A stretch of DNA of 64,000 bases. Origin: Ganoderma boninense. Its lineage: Eukaryota > Basidiomycota > Agaricomycetes > Polyporales > Polyporaceae. Location of the stretch: assembly GCA_002900995.3 (NCBI GenBank), contig CM035304.1, forward strand, positions 3,729,612 through 3,793,611. Reading direction: 5' to 3'. Position 1 is the stretch's first letter; every line of letters begins with the position of its first letter. Below are positions 56,425 through 64,000 of this stretch, piece after piece. The position numbers and the translations under genes were made by a program. The notes below the pieces were generated by a model. The model saw nothing but the letters and a program-made list of their open reading frames with translations. It was not told where the DNA came from and searched no databases.

Positions 56425-59400
56425 TCATGTCCGCAACTTTACCGCGGCAAATATTTCCTCTCTTTCGTTCTCAGGGGCAGAGTCGACGAGTGAATAGAAG
56501 TGACTCGATTTGTCGCTTAACAAATCTCTCAGCGTGTCAAACTCAACCTATCAGGACCATGCAAGTCAGTACGGAGGCCTTCCCACTCTAACACAGATAC
56601 ATACCACGCGGCCAGACTCCAGCACAAGCTGCCAACGGATAAGAATTCAGCGGGCACCAAGCTATAGTGCCAGACAGACACATACCACTTTGTCATAGTT
56701 CTTGATCGTCGACAGTCGATGAGCCACAGTGAGAATGGCGACACTGGGATCTAGCTGGTTGTATAGCGCTGTCTGGATCTTGATATCGCTCTCGTGATCT
56801 AAAGTCACAAAGAAGCATGAGCAAGCAAACTTCCTTAAGCAGAGGAATACACGCACCGATGGAGGATGTAGCTGTTTAATGCGATCGAATTCTGTCAGTC
56901 AACCTCTGAAGAGTTATGGAGTTACGTTCACGCGCCTTCGTCCATGATGAGCAACTTGCTCTTCCTGACTATCGCGCGAGCCAGAGCAATGATCTGTCTC
57001 TGTCCTGCTGACAAGTTCTTACCCCCAGACGATACCTGTGTGCCCAAATCAAGCCTGTCGCTATCTGGAGCCGTCGACTGTGCATCGTCAAGCCCCTGTG
57101 CACTAAGCAATGCGCGCTGCAGCTCTGTTTCGTCGATGCGCCCGAATGGATCCAAGTTTTCTCCAATGGTCCCTTGGAATAGTTCAGGCTAGGGGTTGAC
57201 ATGAGCAAACATGAGTGGATGTGTAGGTCAAGGAAGACGTACAGTCTGGGAAATGACTGTGATGTTCTTTCGCAAAGTGCGCCGGCCGATCTGCCCGATA
57301 CTGCGCCCGGAGTAGACAGCCTCGGCTGGTGGACACTGCTGGAGGTCTGTAGGCGGTATGTTCGTCGGTATACAGCGGAGCAGCGCCAACATCAGGGTGC
57401 TCTAAAGAAGACGAGGGTCAATGACATTTGAACCCAAAGCAAACATTAAGTGTTACCTTGCCGCTTCCTGTGCGACCTACTGAATGATAGAGAGGCAGAT
57501 GAGATCGCGTACCATGAAAAACCAGAATATGTCCTTACCAACACCGACCCGCTCCCCAGATCTGACACTGAAGGAGACTTTCTTGAGGATTTCGGGCCCA
57601 TCGATAGAATACTTTGCTGACAGGTTTTCGACAAGCAGGTCTCCGTTAGTCGGCCAGGTTCGGGTTCGGGGATCATGGTAGGTTCTGACATGTCCTCCTG
57701 TTCGATGGCGAGGTACTGCTGGATACGTTCGAGGCTGTCTTCCCGTTAGCGCTACTATTCTATTTAGCTGTCTATGGTAACATACCTGTTGCCTGTAGGA
57801 TTGTCAGCTCATAAAAATGAGGCGGTCCTTATCAAGTACACTCACCAGCAACCTCGAAGGTGTTCAGCGTCCGTACAAACTCGAACACTTTGGAGCTGAA
57901 TGCGACTGATGGATTCCTATGAGCGGGACATAATAGGATAACGGAGACAATTACTTACTGGACATGTTCAAGGAGAATCCGATGTTCGACGCATTGAGCT
58001 TGGTAAAGTACGTCAGGTAGACCGCAAGGGACACCGTGAAGATTGTTCCGATCAGGTCAGCGCGGACGATGACCCAGCTGCAGACTCAGTTAGAAAAGCA
58101 GAAGAGAATACGGTCTCGACAATATCTAAGCACCGGTTCAGGTTGTAGAACGTATTGGACGCCCGAGTCCAGCGATCAATGCGACCATGCATGTCGTTCT
58201 TGAACGAATCTTCCACACCGTATGCACGAATTGAGACTGACGAGCTGAATGAGCGACCACAGAAGCACACAGACGAGGCTGGCACATACCAAGACTGGCC
58301 ACTGTCGTGTTGAGGTGGCCGATGAGGGGTGCACGCGTCTTGCTTTGTTCCCGCTTGACCGGAAGCTGAGCCTTCATGTAGGCCCTCGCGTAGAGACCAC
58401 TGATAGTACCAAAGACCACCACAACGCCCGTGAAGATAGGAGCTACGATCATGACGAGGACAAGTCGCACGAGCATCGACGTTGCCAGCTCCAACAACTT
58501 CAGAAGGAAGCTGGAAATCTGTCCATCAACTGTAGGGCAATGAGATACGCGAGGAGAGGATCTTGGTGCATGATAAATACGTACCGGCACCAATATCCTC
58601 TGTGCACCTGGCGACGACACGAGACGTGGGTGTCCAATCAAGCCATCTGCGGCAGGATGAGCATGGCGCGCGAACGTAGGAACCGACTCCTCGCCTACCG
58701 TAGAGTTGTGCCCAGGATGGAACCAATCAGTTTCTCGTGGATTCGAGCGGACGCCTCCAATGTTCCAGCCAAATGCACCATCCGTGAAGCCGCATCCGTA
58801 AGCATCGACCCAACGAGCAGGGCAACGTATATCCCAATGTACCTTTGCCGTCAGTCAGCGTTGTATCGAATGGCATAAATCGTGATGAGTAACTCACAGA
58901 TAAACAGAAACCCTCGCCGCCGGTTCCTCGGAGTACTGGCTGGCCCAATAGCCAAGCAGCCAAATCTGAGCGTTGAGGACAATGCTCGCGAGAAACAGAG
59001 AGCCGAGCAGAACGATCCAGAAAAGAACAGGATGACTCGACATGTTGCCGAACAGTAAAGCCACTGGTGCGACAGAAAAACGTTAACGAGGCCAGTTCCA
59101 GCGTGCAAATGGGAGGGCGACGGTAACTTACTTGGCTTCCAGCCGACGTGTCCCTCTTCCGTCTCCTCGGCCTTGACCGATTGTGGAACTCCAGGCTTAC
59201 TGACTGTTGGCTTCTTGTCGCTGGCTAAGAGGCGGGGCAAGTTACCGTTCGGGGGTGTGCTCGATGTGAGGTCTTCAGGAGGTCCGATCTTGGCGATGGT
59301 TCCGTTTGTTCCAAGCCCGACGAACGAGTCAGTTACGCCGATTACTGCTCCAACGTTGTGAGTCTAGTAAGGCTGTCAGCCAATGGAATAAATCCTGCAA

Positions 59401-62400
59401 AGTTGAGTACTGACGACCAAGATGACTGTTCTGTCTTGTAGCAGCTCTCCCTGGAAACAGTGCTTCACGATGTGATGTACTGTATCGATGTCAACTGCCG
59501 ACAAGATGTCATCCAACAACAAGATCTTCGCTCTCGAATAGACGGCTCTGGCTAGAGTGACACGTGCCTGTAAGGTTCGCTCAGTACGCCGTCAATGAAG
59601 AATAAGGTGGGTGAGCAATGTTACCTTTTGGCCGCCGCTGTGGATGGGCATGTCTGTGAGCCCATTGAAAATGTGGATACCAAACGTACGAACCTCAAAG
59701 TGATGCCACGTTCGCCGACCAGAGTGTAGTCACCAGCCTCGAAACTGTTGATGTCCTCTTCTAGAGCACAAGCAGCCACGACCGCATGGTAGCGATCTTC
59801 GTCATATCGCGCGCCGAATAAGATGTTATCCTACGGACATAGATGAGTCAACTATCAGACGAGGATGCAACGCAACCACCACTCACCCGGACAGTAGCCG
59901 CCAAGACCCACGACTCCTGAGGAGCGAAAGCCACGCCACCAGCCCTCGGCAAGTTCACGGGTGAGTGCTCACCACTGTGAGAGACGCAGTGCATCTCTCC
60001 TACAATCATCACGTCAGGAGAGTTCCTCGTATACTCGTAAGACAAGGTTGTTACCAAGTAGCGCCATCAACATCGATGTCTTCCCACTGGCAGTAGGACC
60101 GTAGATCACGTTCAACTTGTTCTCTTTGAAGGTCAGCGGCTCCTCGATCCTGAGCGTGAAGTGGCGGTCGTCCCGCGCTGAGTCGTTTGTCCATGTGAAG
60201 TGAGCTGGCTGGAGCTCGATCCCAGTCCTCGAGAACTGATGCGGAAGAGCGTGGCCGTCTTCAGCAGGATGATCATTGTCGTTGTTCTTGGTGGTGTATT
60301 TGTCCAGAAGCTCCGACTCCCTGAGGAAACGGTTGATCCGCTCCAACGAGACTTTGCCTGTGGCTGGTTTAACACCCAAGTTAAGACGAGCTCGCGGGTT
60401 ATGGAGACTCACCGTTGGTCAAGATGGGAACACGGAAAAAGATCAAGCCCAGTTGTGAGCGGAGGATTTCAAAAACTGGAGAATATGTTAGCATCGCGAG
60501 AGGATGGAGATTGATGCTATTCCTACGTGCGATGGACGAAAACACGATGGAAGCTGTGGAGCATTAAAACTCAGAAGACATGGAGGACCCTCCAGACTAT
60601 ATTGCGTACCAGAAAGCTCTCGCTTCATACCAAGAGTCTGAACAGCAGGTCAGGACTATGTTTCTGTAAAATGTCGCAAGGCACTCACGAAAGTGGAATA
60701 ACTGGCCAACATGATCAAAAGTGGAATGCACACACTAGACGGCCCACTCAGTTAATCGCAAGTCGCGTACATGTAGGCTGCGGTAAAACGCACTTGATAG
60801 CACCAATCCAGATCTGCATCATGGTAACCTTGCGGACGGCACGAAGTTCATCTAGCCGTGCATCTCTGACTTTATCTGCTTGTTCCGACTCCCATCCAAG
60901 GAATTTGACGGTGTGGATCATGTCTAGCACTGCCCAATGTCATCGAACACTTTCAGCGAATGTTTTAAAAAGTCGACGAGAATATTTGGGACCTACTTTG
61001 GATGACCAGTGTCACGCGACGGTCCGTCTGGGCAAAGGGTAAGCACAAGCGTTACCCACAAGGTCATGAATGTGCGTTACTTACTGCCCTGGCTTTGGCA
61101 CTCTGGAGGCCTTTAGTGCGCTTGCTTAGCTCCGTTGGAACTGGGAACATGGCGACCATGACTGCAACTCCTACGAACGTACTTGGTTGCGTTGCATGCT
61201 ATCTCAGTGACTTATCATCCGAGTTGAGCAGGTCACTTACCTCCAACCAAGGATAGAATAAAGGAAAACCACAGACAAGACGACTTGGATGGGAGTCTCG
61301 AGCACTGCCATTCTCCTCGTCAGCTGCGGAACGTCACAAGTACCAGTTAAACGTAGAGCGCGTACGGATGAGGAGCACGAACGTGCTCGCGTTGGTCACA
61401 TTTGTAAGATCCGTCGTGACAAGGTTCGTAATGGCAGGCATGTCGCCTTTCCCGCCTCGGAGCTTCTCCGGAGCGGCCTTCTTATCCGCAGAACTGGAAG
61501 TGCTGGCCTTCGATCGCATTTTGAGTGCGTGGTCGAACATGAGCTGCGTCAGTACCGCCTGTGTCCGCGCGACGACCTGGGTCTGTTGTCCACACACGAA
61601 GTATCAGCGTTCTTGCTCCTGGGCATCACGCAGCAAAAAAAACACATACGGAAACGTAATGGTAGAATTGCATGCACATCGACACCGCCATCGATCCGAG
61701 GAGGAGGGCTAGAATCCAGACCCATGGCTTGAAGGCTTCATGATCGGGACCGTTTTCGACATATCTACCGCCACAAGGAGGAATGAGGCGGTGTTCGAAC
61801 CCCAGATTTCAGCGCAGGCACTCACGCCAAGATGTGCTTCAGGCCAAGCGGCACCAAAAACGAGGACGCGCTCTGTTGTATGGCGACGCATGTTAGGAAA
61901 CCACCATGCAGGCTCGGGACGGTGCAGGGAGCCACATACCGCAAGGATCACCATCATTCCCATAATGGCCAAATCACGATCTTATAGATAGAAAAAAGGA
62001 ATGTCAGGGCGGTGTTCTGGTCGCTGCAGCTGACCTTTGCGGTGCAGAAGAAGCTTGAGCGGCGGCGGAGAAGACCCACAGAAGTACTTCACTAGACCCC
62101 ACGCAACATCTCTGCCGTTCGTCTGCATTGGATCCACATTCTGTTCCGGCGTCAGCGCTCATGCTACGCGAACCCTTGATAACAGCACGGGCGCTCACCG
62201 TGTAGCTTTCTTCAACCAGTGTCTGGACGCTGTTGTATTCCGCCAACGGTGGCATATCCTCCAAAGGTAGGTGCCGCAAGTATTGCGCCTTCCAGATGAG
62301 CGAGTCCAGCCAGCCATATGTGACCAAGGAGAAGATCGAAGCCCTTTGTTCTGGGCGTGCCTCTGGGTCGTCAGTTCGACGTGGCGAGACGAGAGGAAGA

Positions 62401-62912
62401 ACAATAGCGGCCAGTGTCAGAAGGCCGATTTTGGCCCACAAGATATTTCCTTCTGCCTCGTCGACGGGTGTCAGATCATATGTCGCTAGCGGCCAGATAT
62501 CTCGATATGCGTACACTGCCCAGGTGGTCAGCAAGATGGTAGTCCGAAAGATCTTGAACTGGAGTCTCCACCGAGCAGGCAGACACGTCAAGATGAGAAC
62601 GAGAACCTGACAGGAAGAAGTCAGTACTTGGGTCTGTGGTTGGAAAGGAACATTTCTCACGAGAGTTGAGATACGTGCACCATAGAAGAGCCATGAGTAA
62701 ACAAGATCCTTGTGGCTTGGAGACTGTGGCGAGCCATTTGGTGTCGTTATAGCAGTTAGGGAGAGCAGAACAGAGACAGTGGCGGATAGAGCGAGATCAT
62801 ATATGCTGAATGTCTCCTCCCTTTCGCTGGGTAGTTGTTGGAGCTCCTGATTGAAATGTTGGGATGAACGTTGTGGCGAATGTCCCACGGGGGGAGATCC
62901 TGGATATTCCAT
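56425..62912 (-). CDS. ABC transporter, ABCC/MRP subfamily
   Basis: A full-length ABCC exporter, expected in the plasma or vacuolar membrane, split by more than 20 introns. The N-terminal exons (about 62912-62100) encode helices such as [20 protein letters not shown], then the linker [20 protein letters not shown] typical of ABCC proteins. Nucleotide domain 1 has Walker [20 protein letters not shown] (near 60090), Q-loop [13 protein letters not shown], signature LSGGQK (split by an intron near 59640) and Walker [17 protein letters not shown]. Domain 2 has Walker A VGRTGSGK (near 57465), [20 protein letters not shown], signature [20 protein letters not shown], Walker B LLIMDEGA and the H-loop [18 protein letters not shown]. 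It ends [11 protein letters not shown]. The start is the first ATG after a TATA box; an in-frame TTG upstream is not a start. The substrate is unknown. Confidence 0.9.
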
Positions 62913-63020
62913 GAGGAGGAGCCAGAGGTAGGGCGGTCGGATAGTCAAAGAGCAGGGTATAGAGTGGCGAGGAGAGAATGAGGAAGAGCTGGTAAGTCAG
63001 GTGCGCGATATCTACCTCAC

Positions 63021-63028
63021 TTTATATA
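63021..63028 (-). promoter_or_regulatory. TATA box of the ABC transporter gene
   Basis: Read on the minus strand this is TATATAAA, about 110 bp upstream of the ATG at 62912, which would give a leader of some 80 nt. It supports that start codon. Confidence 0.6.
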
Positions 63029-63663
63029 CGCGCGGAAACGGGGGTATGTGGGTGCCAAAGGTTCGTATGCGGATATTTGGCCCGAGCGTGTTCCAGGCGC
63101 CGTATCTAGAATAAAAACGCTCATGTTGGTTTGAAGGATCATCATAAGCGAGGAATATAATAACAGAACCTGTGTCTTGCCTCGGTGAGTAACACAGGGA
63201 AGAAAGCAAGTCCGAATGAGTCGCGTTGATGTCGCTGTGGGGAAGAACCAGCGAGCGAGGCAGTGCGGTGTTGGCCAGGTCTACTTAGGCAACTTGAACA
63301 GGGCAGTGCACTCGCAAGGTGGGTTCCTGCGGATGATCGGACGGCCAGTACCGGCAAGATAGTGGGAAAAAGAAAGGATTCAAATATGCGATGGTCCTAG
63401 TTGCCGTATGGTCTTGTACCGTCCTGTGTCGCAGTGTGGAGGAAGGGCGAGGGCGAGAACGAACATGGGCCAGGCAAGGGCCAGGGATGGTGTGGCCGCC
63501 ACAACGTGCCAGCGTCCACAGGGCTGTGCACCACATATACCCACGCTAAGCGCGCGCTACCGCAGCCGTATTCTCCATCCGACTCGACAGCTCTTCTCGT
63601 CGGTCGTTTCCGACCACTACTACATCTGTTTGGGGCTTCTTTTCACTATTTGCACGGAAAAAT
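63029..63663. other. Intergenic, divergent promoter
   Basis: Upstream of the ABC transporter (minus) and of a possible plus-strand gene at 63664. No motif-bearing frame or repeat is seen. Confidence 0.4.
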
Positions 63664-64000
63664 ATGACGTCTAATGAACCTGATCTTCATCCCTTCAGAA
63701 CGCTCCTTCCTCCGCCTTCAGGTCGTGGCGCCGCCTGCGACCAACAACCCACGACACCACAAACAACCTCCCTCGTTCAGGGTGGACCAAGCCAATAGTG
63801 TCACAAAACTGCTACAAGGCGTCAACGCACAACCCGTGACTGTGGTTCTTCTAGGAATATAGAGACTCCTCTCCATTTGTGCCGGTGCATGCTCCGCCAA
63901 CCGCTCTTGCCTGTTCAGGTGCACAGCACTGCCTCGACCCCAGTCATGCGTCCAAGCAGCACAGTATATCTACAGCGTCCTCTGTGATGTTCAAGGGGCA
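63664..64000 (+). CDS. Possible 5' end of a gene running off the window
   Basis: An ATG at 63664 opens MTSNEPDLHPFRTLLPPPSG, which runs about 44 codons to a stop. A second protein-like stretch, YRDSSPFVPVHAPPTALACS followed by GAQHCLDPSHASKQHS, is open from about 63862 to the window end. It is entered by a CTAG acceptor at about 63855. Together they suggest two exons of an unrecognised Ser/Pro-rich protein. No domain is visible and the donor site is not certain (candidates GTGGAC near 63781 and GTCGTG near 63722). Confidence 0.3.

Noticed and set aside
62913..62948. Upstream start for the ABC transporter
   Set aside because: The extension begins with TTG. The first ATG after the TATA box is at 62912. 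The same reasoning moved the starts of the F-box (34377), Spo7 (36338), ferredoxin (19004) and small conserved (12568) genes downstream.

Overview
The window is nuclear DNA of a filamentous basidiomycete, most likely an Agaricomycete. Genes sit on both strands and are split by many 45-90 nt GT-AG introns. The proteins belong to eukaryotic and basidiomycete families: F-box proteins, a Spo7-type membrane protein, a METTL16-type methyltransferase, DUF6534 seven-helix proteins, an ABCC transporter and a mitochondrial ferredoxin. Promoters and introns are pyrimidine-rich on the coding strand. There are no operons, no rRNA and no CRISPR. Most real genes were rebuilt by joining exons by eye. Where exon lengths were summed and the total is a multiple of three, the entry says so.

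Layout. 0.4-1.6 kb: an unrecognised acidic Ser-rich protein. 2.3-4.2 kb: METTL16-type RNA methyltransferase (12 exons, one of 11 nt, and a GC-AG intron). 4.2-4.8 kb: hotdog thioesterase. 5.2-6.5 kb: APH-type kinase. 7.5-7.9 kb: small DUF6540-like protein. 8.5-9.7 kb: SGNH hydrolase. 9.8-10.2 kb: a 383-bp MITE. 10.3-11.9 kb: ECM11-like protein. 12.1-12.6 kb: small conserved protein. 12.8-16.2 kb: recyclin-1. 16.7-17.0 kb: small Cys-rich protein. 17.2 kb: intron-containing tRNA-Pro. 18.1-19.0 kb: adrenodoxin-type ferredoxin. 20.8-23.2 kb: monocarboxylate-type MFS transporter. 23.9-26.6 kb: large F-box protein. 26.6-33.0 kb: gene-poor, with a long pyrimidine-rich tract and a second MITE (31.5-31.9 kb). 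33.0-34.4 kb: F-box protein. 35.0-36.3 kb: Spo7. 36.9-38.5 kb: single-pass membrane protein. 38.9-39.8 kb: J-protein. 40.3-41.5 kb: DEDDy exonuclease. 41.9-43.7 kb: LysM protein. 43.7-46.3 kb: no clear gene. 46.3-48.6 kb: DUF6534 protein. 49.0-50.2 kb: enoyl-CoA hydratase. 51.7-53.7 kb: fumarate reductase with a cytochrome b5 domain. 54.4-55.3 kb: second hotdog thioesterase. 56.4-62.9 kb: ABCC transporter. The right edge may hold the start of another gene.

The genes are mostly independent housekeeping units: RNA modification, endosomal recycling, lipid-phosphatase regulation, Fe-S and acyl-CoA metabolism, and transport. The one local functional theme is enoyl-CoA hydratase, fumarate reductase and acyl-CoA thioesterase lying side by side at 49-55 kb. 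The most notable structural features are the two TA-flanked MITE copies with long inverted repeats, several very small exons, and apparent one-base frame breaks in two conserved genes. I found no convincing new multi-gene system.
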